A DNA stretch of 64,000 nucleotides from Chiridota heheva (taxonomy: Eukaryota > Echinodermata > Holothuroidea > Apodida > Chiridotidae). Location: contig JAIGNY010002754.1 in assembly GCA_020152595.1 (NCBI GenBank), forward strand, positions 840,001 to 904,000, in the 5' to 3' direction. A model generated the notes under the pieces. It ran no database searches and had not been told where the DNA came from. It saw nothing but the letters and a program-made list of their open reading frames with translations. Shown one piece after another: positions 1 through 11,800 of the stretch (its first letter is position 1; every line of letters starts with the position of its first letter). The position numbers and the translations under genes were made by a program.

Positions 1-50
1 ATCTGAAAAAATTAATTGATAATAATGATTTTGATATTTATTTTTTGCAG

Positions 51-70
51 AAAATCGGAGATAAGCAGAA
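51..70 (+). CDS. Candidate 20-nt microexon of the DISP3-like gene
   Basis: A strong acceptor (pyrimidine run ending TTTTTTGCAG) precedes 20 nt followed by the donor GTAAGC. Read from phase 0 it gives KIGDKQ plus two bases, which is exactly the phase needed by exon A (its first base is the third base of a codon). The joined reading KIGDKQN then EVDVLYGG is open. Only the splice signals and phase support it; the residues are not diagnostic, and 20-nt exons are rare. It could be a chance pairing of sites in AT-rich intron. Confidence 0.3.
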
Positions 71-702
71 GTAAGCAAAGTTTATGTAAACATAAAAGAT
101 GGTTGGAAAAGGCAATTATCTTGTTGAAGAGATTATAGAAGATATTCACAATACTTAAAATCACACAAAATATTCACAATAATTAAAATCACAATTTACA
201 GCTACTTCAGTTCTAAATTTGACATCCACTATTTGTAGTTATAATTAACCATTGTTGTTATATTTCCAGACTGATTACTTTTTGTATGGACTTGACCTGA
301 AGTGGTAGAATTAATCTTCTTTATTCCCCTTTTGAATCCTTTGATATTGACGTGCCCACATTTACAGCACAATAACTTTGGCATATATTGATGGTGATAT
401 TTTTAGCGAACTGGTTGGAAACTTTCATTTCATTTTTTAACTCTATAAACAAATTTATTTTAAAGGCCAGATATTGTGTTAACATGGACAGTGATATACA
501 ATACCAGTCAACGTTTCTGATTGGTCACATACAAATACTGACAACCAATCAATAACCACCGTGGAAGTGACTAGCACACTGTACTTAGACACACAATGCA
601 TACAGTATGTACTTAATTAGAAATGAATGTAATGTGAAAGATATGAACATCGCAATTTTACTGAGACAATATTTCCTCTTGAACTATTAAATGTGTTTTA
701 CA
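71..702. other. Intron, no feature recognised
   Basis: AT-rich unique sequence. I see no exon with paired splice sites, no RNA gene and no tandem array in this stretch. Confidence 0.5.
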
Positions 703-831
703 TTTGCTGGTGTTATTACCATCATTAGCTGGTGTTATTACCATCATTTGCTGGTGTTATTACCATCATTTGCTGGTGTTATTACCATCATTTGCTGGTC
801 TTATTACCATCATTTGCTGGTCTTATTACCA
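703..831. repeat. Minisatellite, 22-bp unit, about 6 copies
   Basis: Direct tandem repeats containing GCTGGTGTTATTACCATC; the last two copies carry GGTCTTA in place of GGTGTTA. The array touches the 3' end of the minus-strand SINE at 833, so it may have grown from that element's tail. Confidence 0.9.
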
Positions 832-832
832 T

Positions 833-1083
833 CCAAGCCATTAGGCTGTAGGGCGGTGCATAATCCCCGGTTTCCATAGCGCAAGCAGATGAAATTATGT
901 CTCCCCCTGGACAGGATGCCGGTCCATTGCAGCTTAACTCCCCAGCATTGCTGGTACTCACTTTACAGCTGAGTGGACTGAAGCAAGTCTTGCTCAAAGG
1001 CACAATGCAGCGCTCACGATGAGAATCGAACCCGGTACCTTTCGCACACAAGCATGACTCCTTAACCACTGAGCCACAGCACC
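833..1083 (-). mobile_element. tRNA-derived SINE, copy 1 (family A)
   Basis: Read on the minus strand the element starts with a tRNA-like head: A box TGGCTCAGTGG and B box GGTTCGATTC, then a body containing TTGAGCAAGACTTGC, CTCAGCTGTAAAGTGAGTAC and GGCATCCTGTCCAGGGGG. Two further copies with the same body lie at 15815-15998 and 25290-25525, all in the same orientation. The RNA polymerase III boxes and a multi-copy body show a SINE rather than a tRNA gene. Length is about 250 bp. This is the most complete copy and serves as reference for the 21-bp array at 16.0-17.0 kb. Confidence 0.75.
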
Positions 1084-1230
1084 AAAGTTAGTCATTAAAG
1101 AGCCAGCGACAAAAACCTGAGAGAAAATGATTCTGTGGTCTCTGGAATATTATAACATATGTTTTCCCTTACATACTAGTATTGATAACGTTTTATATCA
1201 ATGTTTAATTAACCGTACTTGATTAATTTC

Positions 1231-1740
1231 TCACTTTATAACTTATTATGTCACACTTTATAACTTTTTATGTCACACTTTATAACTTATCATGTCACAC
1301 TTTATAACTTATCATGTCACACTTTATAACTTATTATGTCACACTTTATAACTTAGTATGTCACAGCTTATAACTTATTATGTCACACTTTATAACTTAT
1401 TATGTCACACTGTATAAATTATTATGTCACACTTTATAACTTATTATGTCACACTTCATAACTTATTAGGTCACAGTTTATAACTTATTAGGTCACACTT
1501 TATAACTTATTATGTCACACTTTATAACTTATTATGTCACAGTTTATAACTTATTATGTCACACTTTATTACTTATTATGTCACAGTTTATAACTTATTA
1601 TGTCACACTTTATAACTTATTATGTCACAATTTATAACTTATCATGTCACACTTTATAACTTATCATGTCACACTTTATAAATTATTATGTCACACTTTA
1701 TTACTTATTATGTTACACTTTATAACTTATTATGTCACAC
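1231..1740. repeat. Minisatellite, 22-bp unit, about 23 copies
   Basis: Tandem copies built on TATGTCACACTTTATAACTT with point variants (CACAG, CATCATG, TTAGG). AT-rich, intronic. Confidence 0.95.
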
Positions 1741-2129
1741 CCTCCATGAATTCGCAAAAAAACAAGACCCTCACTTTTTAACCAAGACCTTAAGTTTTGT
1801 TGAGGTTTTGTAATCCATACAGATTGGAAATTAAATAGATATTTTAAGAAGTAGATTTTGCAAAAACCAGAGAGTGGCCATTTTAGATCATGTATTTTCC
1901 ATGTTCCATTGCTCCTCATATAGAGCAAATTTTAATCCAATAAATGTGTAAATGATTTCTGATTTCATGGAATTTCATAAAATTACTGTTTATTCCATAT
2001 GTTATAATTTTTCTCTGCAATTCAGGGGACGACTGCAGGGTCATAACTTTCCTCCTTTAAATGGGACAACATATAACAAATATTTATTTTTCAAGTCCCA
2101 CCTGAAAATAAGCTCCCTGTTCCCTCAGA
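1741..2129. other. Intron, no feature recognised
   Basis: Unique AT-rich sequence between two tandem arrays. An acceptor-like CTCTGCAATTCAG at about 2011-2023 is followed by no convincing exon. Confidence 0.4.
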
Positions 2130-2372
2130 ATTACAGCCCTGAAACTGGTCAGCCTACAGTATGTTACTTACCTGTTCCCTAAGAATAAGTCATAATACTG
2201 GTCAGCCTATGTAACTTACCTGTTCCCTAAGAATAAGTCCTGAAACTGGTCAGCCTACAGTATGTTACTTACCTGTTCCCTAAGAATAAGTCCTAATACT
2301 GGTCAGCCTACAGTATGTTACTTACCTGTTCCCTAAGAATAAGTCCTAATACTGGTCAGCCTATGTAACTTA
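2130..2372. repeat. Tandem repeat, about 53-bp unit, 4-5 copies
   Basis: Units contain CTTACCTGTTCCCTAAGAAT and ACTGGTCAGCCTA. Copies alternate between a longer form (CAGTATGTTACTTACC) and a shorter form (TATGTAACTTACC). Confidence 0.9.
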
Positions 2373-2605
2373 CCTTTTTATAAAATGAAACTTAAGAACA
2401 ATTAGGTCATTCCAGTCTTGACTCCAATTTTGCAGATTTATTTTCATTTAAAAAAGGAACTTTTTTCAGCTCTATGCATTGTGTCTATGATTCAGTTTCG
2501 CGAAAGAAATTTGCTTGGCAATCTTTATCTTTTTACATTATATCCACATAATTTAAAGTAAAAAAATCACTTCTCAAGAAGATTGTTGCTTGTCTCTTTT
2601 ATTAG

Positions 2606-2877
2606 TGAGGTGGACGTCCTTTATGGCGGCAACGAGCTCTTTGATTACGAAGTCTCCACCACAATCCAGCATGATCTATTCCTCGCCATACCAACCCTTG
2701 TTGCCATAGCAATTCTTCTGTTCGTACTTACATCCTTTTCATTATGGCTCACATTCTGGGGCATTGGAAGTATTTTGTGCAGCTTTTCTTGGGCGTATTT
2801 CAGCTATCATGTTTTATGGGGAAAAGAAGCGTTGGGTCTACTTAACCTGGTATCAGCTTTTGTTGTTATTGGAATTG
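2606..2877 (+). CDS. DISP3: DISP3-like exon A: TM2, TM3 and start of TM4 of the sterol-sensing domain
   Basis: The acceptor ends TTTTATTAG; the donor is GTGAGT at 2878. The first base completes a codon and the last base starts one (phases 2 then 1). The translation opens EVDVLYGGNELFDYEV, the membrane-proximal end of the first extracellular loop. Hydrophobic TM2 follows, then TM3 around LWLTFWGIGSILC and TM4 ending VVIGIG. With exon B this makes the RND/SSD motif GIGVDD. The FDYE block just before TM2 is shared with human DISP3 as I recall it. Alternative splice sites would break the SSD reading frame, so the borders are well fixed. Confidence 0.9.
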
Positions 2878-5800
2878 GTGAGTGTTAAAAATGTTTGTTT
2901 AAAATTTGATGATTTTCCATGCACACAGGCAGATTATGGGAATGTTTTCCAAATTTAGATGTATGGTATAAAACAGAAAGAAAGTGATATGATAAACTGT
3001 TTGCAATTAACCTTATGTTGATGATCTGTGAGGCATGTCTTGTTTTTTCATTTGAAAGCATCTCTTAATTATGTTAGCACCTGAAGATATATATATTATC
3101 ATTGAATAGTTTGAATAATTTTGTTCTCTAATTTCAGGGGTGGATGATGTGTTTGTGTTTATTAACACATTTCGTCAAGCCGAACACATCAAAGATTCAG
3201 CTCTTCGTATCGGTCATACCATTAACAGAGCGGGGGTTGCAACATTTTTTACCTCTGTGACGACTGCTGGAGCTTTTGGAGCTAATATGGCCTCTCAGGT
3301 AAGGATGAGTGAAGGTGTACAGGAGATTGAAATAAGTCCCCAAGGAGGGGAGGCCTGGGGTACGGCAGATGGAGGGTAATATATGGTGTATTTAAAGTTT
3401 GTTATTGTTATTATTATTCACCTGATATACTATAAGCTGTATCCATTGAGCTGTATCCATTTAGCTGCATCCATACAAAGCAATCCTATATAATATGAAC
3501 ATGTAAGTTGTAGCAAAACTTGACATAAACAAAACTTATTCCATGATGCATATGTTTCTGCCCCCTGGCAATAATTTCCTTTAAAAAATCTTATCAGTCC
3601 CATGAAATAGCCGAAAGTCCTTAAAGCCTAAATAGCAGGAAACTAAAGTTGATTCATCTGTTTTTAGATTTGGTGTGTGGTGGTGGGAGACCGGGGCTTG
3701 GTAGGCAGTGGGATGGCAAACTGAGTGTGGTGGTGGGAGACCGGAGCTTCGTAGGCAGTGGGATGGCAAACTGAGTGTGGTGGTGGGAGAACGGGGCTTG
3801 GTAGGCAGTGGGATGGCAACTGAGTGTGGTGGTAGGAGACCGCTTGGTAGGCAGTGGGATGGCAAACTGAATGGAGAAAAAAAACCCATCTCATAAAAGA
3901 GATTTAAGCCTGTACCCATAGGCATACAGGCCCATGATTTGCCAGGGGAAAATCAAATAAATATTTATTTTTCTTACAACATTTAATTAATTAAATTTAG
4001 GTACTAAAGTCCTTTTTTGTAATACCGTATTTGATGTAGTAAGCGCCCATGCTGTAATGAGCGCCCACAGACCTTTACCTTGTTTTTATTGTTTACATAA
4101 TTTATTTGATTAATTTGAAGACTTAAAATAAGTTTTGTTACATTATTTGCATGCGATGCTGACATTGTTTTTGTGGTTATTGTGGGTCTAGTATAGAAGC
4201 AGTTCTCACAATGCAGTAAAGAAAAAACATTGTATGCTGCCCTGGAACATGGGCGCTTATTTGGAAAAAACTTGGGGCCTAGAATGTGCGGCAATGCAAT
4301 AATATTTTTGTAAGCGCCCAGGCGTTTATTACGTCGAATATGGTATTTGCTTTTTACAATTTTTGGAACATTGTTCCCTAATATTTCTTTCAAGTTTGTC
4401 TGAATTTAACATTTTTTTTAAACACCCGGATCTCATATACCTTGTTTTGAATATACGTTTGACTACATAAGCACCAACAAAAGTGAAGTGGTTCACCACC
4501 AACAGTGAAGTGGTTCACCACCAACAGTGAAGTGGTTCACCACCAACAGTAAAGTGGTTCACCACTAACAGTGAAGTGGTTCACCACCAACAGTGAAGTG
4601 GTTCATTACCAACAGTAAAGTGGTTCACCACTAACAGTGAAGTGGTTCACCACCAACAGTGAAGTGGTTCATTACCAACAGTAAAGTGGTTCACCACCAA
4701 CAGTGAAGTGGTTCACCACCAACAGTAAAGTGGTTCACCACTAACAGTGAAGTGGTTCACCACCAACAGTGAAGTGGTTCATTACCAACAGTAAAGTGGT
4801 TCACCACCAACAATGAAGTGGTTCACCACCAACAGTAAAGTGGTTCACCACAAACAGTGAAGTGGTTCACCACCAACAGTGAAGTGGTTCACCACCAACA
4901 GTAAAGTGGTTCACCACTAACAGTGAAGTGGTTCACCACCAACAGTGAAGTGGTTCACCACAGTAAAGTGGTTCACCACCAACAATGAAGTGGTTCACCA
5001 CCAACAGTGAAATGGTTCATTACCAACAGTAAAGTGGTTCACCACCAACAGTGAAGTGGTTCACCACCAACAGTGAAGTGGTTCACCACCAACAGTGAAG
5101 TGGTTCACCACCAACAATGAAGTGGTTCACCAACAACAGTAAAGTGGTTCACCACCAACAGTGAAGTGGTTCACCACCAACAGTAAAGTGGTTCACCACC
5201 AACAGTGAAACGATTCACCACCAACAGTGAAGCGGTTCACCACCAACAGTGTAGTGGTTCATCAACAAAAGTGAAGTGGTTCACCACCAACAGTGAAGTG
5301 GTTCACCACCAACAGTGAAGTGGTTCACCACCAACAGTGAAGTGGTTCACCACCAACAGTGAAGTGGTTCACCACCAGCAGTGAAGCGATTCACCACCAA
5401 CAGTGAAGCGGTTCACCACCAACAGTGAAGTGGTTCATCAACAAAAGTGAAGTGGTTCATCAACAAAAGTGAAGTGGTTCACCACCAACAGTGAAGTGGT
5501 TCACCACCAACAATGAAGTGGTTCACCAACAACAGTGAAGTGGTTCACCACCAACAGTGAAGTGGTTCACCACCAACAGTGAAGTGGTTCACCACCAACA
5601 GTGAAGTGGTTCACCACCAACAGTGAAGTGGTTCACCACCAACAGTGAAGTGGTTCACCACCAACAGTGAAGTGGTTCACCACCAACAATGAAGTGGTTC
5701 ACCACCAACAGTAAAGTGGTTCACCACCAACAGTGAAATGGTTCATTACCAACAGTGAAGTGGTTTACCACCAACAGTGAAGTGGTTCACCACCAACAGT

Positions 5801-8800
5801 GAAGTGGTTCACCACCAACAGTGAAGTGGTTCACCACCAACAATGAAGTGGTTCACCACCAACAGTGAAGTGGTTCACCACCAACAGTGAAGTGGTTCAC
5901 CACCAACAGTGAAGTGGTTTACCACCAACAGTGAAGTGGTTCACCACCAACAGTGAAGTGGTTCACCACCAACAGTGAAGTGGTTCACCACCAACAGTGA
6001 AGTGGTTCACCACCAACAGTGAAGTGGTTCACCACCAACAGTGAAGTGGTTCACTACCAACAGTAAAGTGGTTCACCACCAACAGTGAAGTGGTTCACCA
6101 CCAACAGTGAAGTGGTTCACCAACAACAGTGAAGTGGTTTACCACCAACAGTGAAGTGGTTCACTACCAACAGTAAAGTGGTTCACCACCAACAGTGAAG
6201 TGGTTCACCACCAACAGTGAAGTGGTTCACCACCAACAGTGAAGTGGTTCACCACCAACAGTGAAGTGTTCCGACAAAATGTGAAGAACATGGCATGATA
6301 AGCAACTTGCGTGAAAAAGGAAGTAGCTTATATAGAGTTTAGGATTCAAAGATAAATAGCAAAACAGATAGGGAAATGGAGAATTTGTACAATTTCTGTC
6401 CAACTGGAAATAGGTCGTACAGTTATTTCCTTATTGTGAAAGATTGACATCAACATTAGTACTTAATTGTTTTGGTTTTAGCTGTATTTGACCTTGGGAG
6501 GCAAGTTTATGTGATTCAGAAATCTGACTTTGTGGAGTTAATTCTTAATCTACCACGCGGCGATATTATATCCGTTTTCAAACCTCCTTTTTCTAAAAAA
6601 CAAAATCAGGACATTACCAAAGTCCTATAGGAGTAATCTTGGTATTATTTTAATTTACTCAGATTTTTCTTTCACAAAATGGAAGTTTTTATAGGGTCAT
6701 ATTACAGAATTTTGTCAAAAAGTAGCTTGAAAAAGGTAAAACTCAAATATTACTAAAATAATTTTTCCCCTTTTAAATTTTACAATAACTTCAAGATCAC
6801 ACTTTTGCTTAAAAATCAAACACGCAAATCCTAAGACATAAAAATATTGATTTCTGGTATATTTTTGTATAATCTGTACCTGCAATCTTGTTCTGGAGAA
6901 ATTTTTCAAATTTATGAATTTCTGCCATTTTTGATCTGTTTTTCTTCTTCGTAAAATCATGTACCAAAACCGTACATCACACATGCTTTGTTTAACCGCC
7001 CTTCAAAAGTGCTTGCAATTTCCTTTCATTTGAGATATAAATACAAGCATACCCCCTTTATTTGCACGTTTTGTTTTAAAAGTACTATTTCACCACAAGT
7101 ATTTTCAATGATCATCTAGTGTAGTGGATATGAACGTGGCCAGCACGCGAGCGCACAAGGTTCGAGTCTCACCTTGACTACTGGGTTATAATTTTTCTGT
7201 TGCAGGTTTTAGGGGCCATATGACTAAAATCATTTTTGGTATTTTTTCATCTTTCTTTTCTTTCTAAAAATTCTTGATTAGCAGGAAAGGAAAGGAAATT
7301 TGATAAAGAATCTAAATATGTGACACAAATCACTGTTTTCAATATTGACAAGAAGTTATACTTCTGCAAAGATTGACCATTTGTTGACCAAACTTAGCCA
7401 AAAATTGCTTAATTTGCATATTTTTGTGTAATATTTCCTAATTTGGCTTTCATTTCTCAAAAGATAAATATCTTAGCTTCCATTCCAACCAAATTTGAAT
7501 GAAAGAAAATAAAAGGAAGGTTGTCAAAAATGGATATGAAAAAAGTTAAGAAAATTGGGCTCGCATTTTTAAAGCACTGGTAGAGTAAGGGTTAAAAGAG
7601 GGTACCGGAGTCAAAGTGTTAATTTTTCAATATTGTGGATGTAATCATCTGAATTATTTAGGCACCTTGGCAGAAATGACAAAAAGAAAAGGAATTCAAG
7701 TTCATTGGTATTAATTGCCACAACCTTTATTGATAAAATTGGCAACGCCTGCCACAAAATAAAATGCCACTTTGCCAGAACCTGCTGCAAAATATAAAAT
7801 TACCGGCCAAAATGATGGCCCAAATTACGTGCCAAAATAAAGGCGAAATCTGCCAAAATGATGGCCTAATACATGCCAAAATGATGGCCTAATACATGCC
7901 AACATGATGGCGAAAATATCAACCAGGCTAAAATCCCTGGCCAGGCCCATGAGATATATTTGCTCCATAATCTAAATCGAGGCGAGCATATAATATATCA
8001 TACATAGCATGAATAATAGGTAAAATAAGCCACAAATTTAGGAAACAAAGCCATAACACTAAGCTATGCTTAACAAGGGTGGAAGGGTGGGTCAGTCTGA
8101 GGCAGGGCTGGTCAAAAAAAAAAGGGAAAAAATATGTGGAAGTAACTGGCAATATAGCAATGCCCGGGCTAAGAGGGCCAACGAGGCAAGACCTGGTCTA
8201 GTAGAAAGGACAAGAATTGCAAAAAAAACATAAGGGGAGCCTAAGAACTCTGACACATTAGAAATTACAGCTAATAAAGTAACATACTTGGAACATGACT
8301 ATGAAAATTGGGCCAGTAATGTATGTTATGTGTGTAAATCAGCGGATGACATAAATAGAGCGGGATTAAAAGGAGATCTATTTGATTGTAAATCAGCGAA
8401 TGCCATAAATAGAGCGAGATTAAAAGGAGATCTATTTGATTGTAAATCAGCGGATGACATAAATAGAGCGAGATTAAAAGGAGATTTATATAATTAACTG
8501 AATTTAACTTTTGAGTGTCGGGCGGAAGAGTGAATCTTAAGAGCCAAGTGCCGGGCGGGAATTGCGAGTCCTGGGCGGGCCCGCCTGTCGTCGCTGACCG
8601 TAACTAGAACCCTGTTCTCATGGTTTGCCTCTAATTTGAAAATTACCTTGTGTTTTAGATTTGATTTTCATTGCAATGTTGGTTTGATATGATTTATTAG
8701 ATCCATTACTGCAGAAATGATGATCTCTCCAAGCAATATGAAAAGTTTGTCCCTGCACAGAATGGTCAGTGATTTGGCATGATCTACCTGTTTGAATGAG

Positions 8801-11800
8801 ATGGTGATATGACAGTAAATCTAATCCACCAAGTGTGTTTTGCCGACAGAGCTTCCAGTAGGGTCTGAGAATCTACTCTCAGATGGCTAACATTTTAACC
8901 AAGATCCTAAATCCAAGCATTTCTAGGGATTAAATGTTAAAAATGCAGCAGGTTTAAAAACCACCCAAAAGTTGCTTAGGAATTACGGCCCTGGTGCAGG
9001 GGTGTATTTTAAAAAACTTAATGGAGATGGCTCTGACTAAACAGTCATGAACCTAGGGAAGTGGTCCATGGTCAAAAATTTCCAACTTCTGACGGAAAAC
9101 ATTGAAAAGCCAAAAAACCAAAAAACAAAAATACAACAGTCTGAAAATGATTTCCCTTTTCTGTTCTTTCTAAGGCAAAGTTAGAATGCTACTTTGAAAG
9201 TTGGGCTCCCCATCCTGATTTACCCTTCAATTTCAGATTTTTTTAGAAAGGGGCAAAAGCTCCTCCCAAAATACTCTGCCCTGGTGGTAATAGGCCAGAA
9301 AGTACATATCCTCTGTTTGTAGACAAGAATAGCATCTTCATAGATGCAGGAGGCAGGGAACTCAGTTGGCTGAGCGTACGACTGAGATGCTGGAGGTCCC
9401 AGGTTCGAGTCCGAACGGCGATTTAACCAGCGATTTTTCCACAGATATGCAGAACGATATACGCTGACATCAAGCAGAGAGGTTTGTCTTCTGCATCGCA
9501 CCTTGTCCCCCACCTAACCTTTGTGTAAAGTGGCCAATGGTTGGAGGTTGGGTGGTGCTCATCGTACTTCAGAGGGGACGTAAAGCCGTCGGTCCCGATG
9601 GTAGTAGTTTCACCCCCTGCCTGGTTCTCTGAACACTTCTCGAAAAGAGCAGGTCGTTTATCCATCCTGGCAAATTCCTTGGGTCCACACTAAAATCGAG
9701 TCATTGTGACTTACGTGTGCTTTCCCTGGGTGAAAAACAAAAATTACAAATTTAATATTCACAGACTAACTTTTGTTCTGTTGTGCATGAGGTTTGATGC
9801 AGGATTAAAAGACGTTATTCTTCTCACAGTCTAGCTCTAGACTTATGTAGATACCAAGCATACTTTCAAGTAGAATAGGAACTTTGAGCAAAAAAGATAC
9901 TTAAGTGCACCCCTGGATCCGCGCCTGATTCATCTGGTATCAAAGCTTATGCATAAATGTATTCCTATCTTATAGATCAAGGCAATCCACGAGTTTGGGC
10001 TGTTCATGATGCTCATTGTCAGTTACTGCTGGATGCTAGTCGTCATCATTATGCCTGCTGCCCTCCATCTATGGCACAAATACATTCATTGTGAAATGGT
10101 GATGTAAGTGGATTTTGAATATCATTAACCTGGTCAAGGGATGGATAGGGGTGGAGGGTGGGAGCTCTGAACCCCCACATTTTTTAGAAATAAGATTATC
10201 ATGGACCCTTGGACCCACACTTTTTGGATGTTGGCATCAAAAAGTTATTGTTCGACCTTTTGGAGGCTGGCTTCACAACTGAGAGTATGCTGGCTTCGTT
10301 ACTGCTGAGAGTGCTGCTGGCTTTGTTGCTGGGAGTGTGCTGGCTTCATTACTGAGAGTATGCTGGCTTCATTACTGAGAGTATGCTGGCTTCATTACTG
10401 AGAGTATGCTGGCTTCATTTCTACTGAGAGTGCTGGCTTTGTTGCTGGGAGTGTGCTGGCTTCGTTGCTGAGAGAGTGCTGGCTTCGTTGCTGAGAGAGT
10501 GTGCTGGCTTCGTTACTGAGAGTGCTGGCTTCGTTTCTGAGAGTGAGCTGGCTTCGTTACTGAGAGTGTGCTAGCTTCGTTACTGAGAGTGTGCTGGCTT
10601 CGTAACTGAGAGTGTGCTATTACTGAGAGTGTGCTGGCTTCGTTACTGAGAGTGCTGGCTTCGTTACTGCTGGCTTTGTTACTGAGAGAGTGCTGGCTTC
10701 GTTACTGAGAGTGCTGGCTTCGTTACTGAGAGTGTGCTGGCTTTGTTACTGAGAGTGTGCTGGCTTCGTTACTGAGAGTGTTCTGGCTTCGTTACTTAGA
10801 GTGTGCTGGCTTCGTTACTTAGTGTGCTGGCTTCGTTACTGAGAGCGTGCTGGCTTCGTTACTGAGAATGCTGGCTTCGTTACTGAGAGTGCTAGCTAGG
10901 TTTTTGGAAGTGTTGGCTTCGTTACTGAGAGTGTGCTGGTTCCGTTATTGAGAGTGCTGGCTTCGTTACTGAGAGTGTGCTGGCTTCGTTACCAAGAGTG
11001 TGCTAACTTCGTTACTGAGAGTGTGCTGGCTTCGTTACTGAGAGAGTGCTGGCTTCGTTACCAAGACTATATGGTAGTTTCGTTACTGAGAGTATGCTGG
11101 CTTCATTACTGAGAGTGTGCTGGCTTCATTACTGAAAGTATGCTGGCTTCGATGCTGAGAGTATATGCTGGCTTCCTTACTGAGAGTGCGCTGGCTTCAT
11201 TACTGAGCGCATCACTGGCTTCATTACTGAAAGTACGCGCTGGCTTCATTACTGAGAATACGCACTGGCTTTATTACTGAGAGTGCTGGCTTCGTTGCTG
11301 GGACTGCTGGCTTTGTTGTAAAGAGTGTGCTGGCTTTGTTACTGAGAGTGCCGGCTTCGTTACTGAGAGTGTGCTGGCTTCGTGACTGAGAGTGTGCAGG
11401 CTTTATTACTGAAAGTGCGCTGGCTTCGTTACTGAGAGTGTGCTGGCTTTGTTACTGAGAGTGTGCTGGCTTCGTTACTAAGAGTGTGCTGGCTTCGTTA
11501 CTGAGAGTGTGCTGGTCGTGCAGGCTTCTTACTGAGCGTATCACTGGAGAGCGTGCTGGCTTCATTACTGAGAGAGTGCTGGCTTCGTTACTAAGAGTTA
11601 CTGGCTGAGAATACGCACTGGTTTTATTACGTTACTGAGAGAGTGCTGGCTTCGTTACTAAGAGTGTGCTGGCTTCGTTACTGAGAGTGTACTGGCTTCG
11701 TTACTGAGAGAGTGCTGGCTTCGTCACTGAGACTATATGCTGGCTTCGTTACCAAAAGTATGCTGGCTTCATTACTGAGAGTACGCGCTGGCTTCGTTAC

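Noticed and set aside
6715-6984. 89-codon minus-strand frame
   Set aside because: AT-rich, no motif, no splice support; within chance expectation.
7115-9420. Functional tRNA genes at 7.1 kb and 9.36 kb (and minus strand at 21.9 kb)
   Set aside because: A and B boxes are present but acceptor and T stems do not pair; SINE heads are the simpler explanation.
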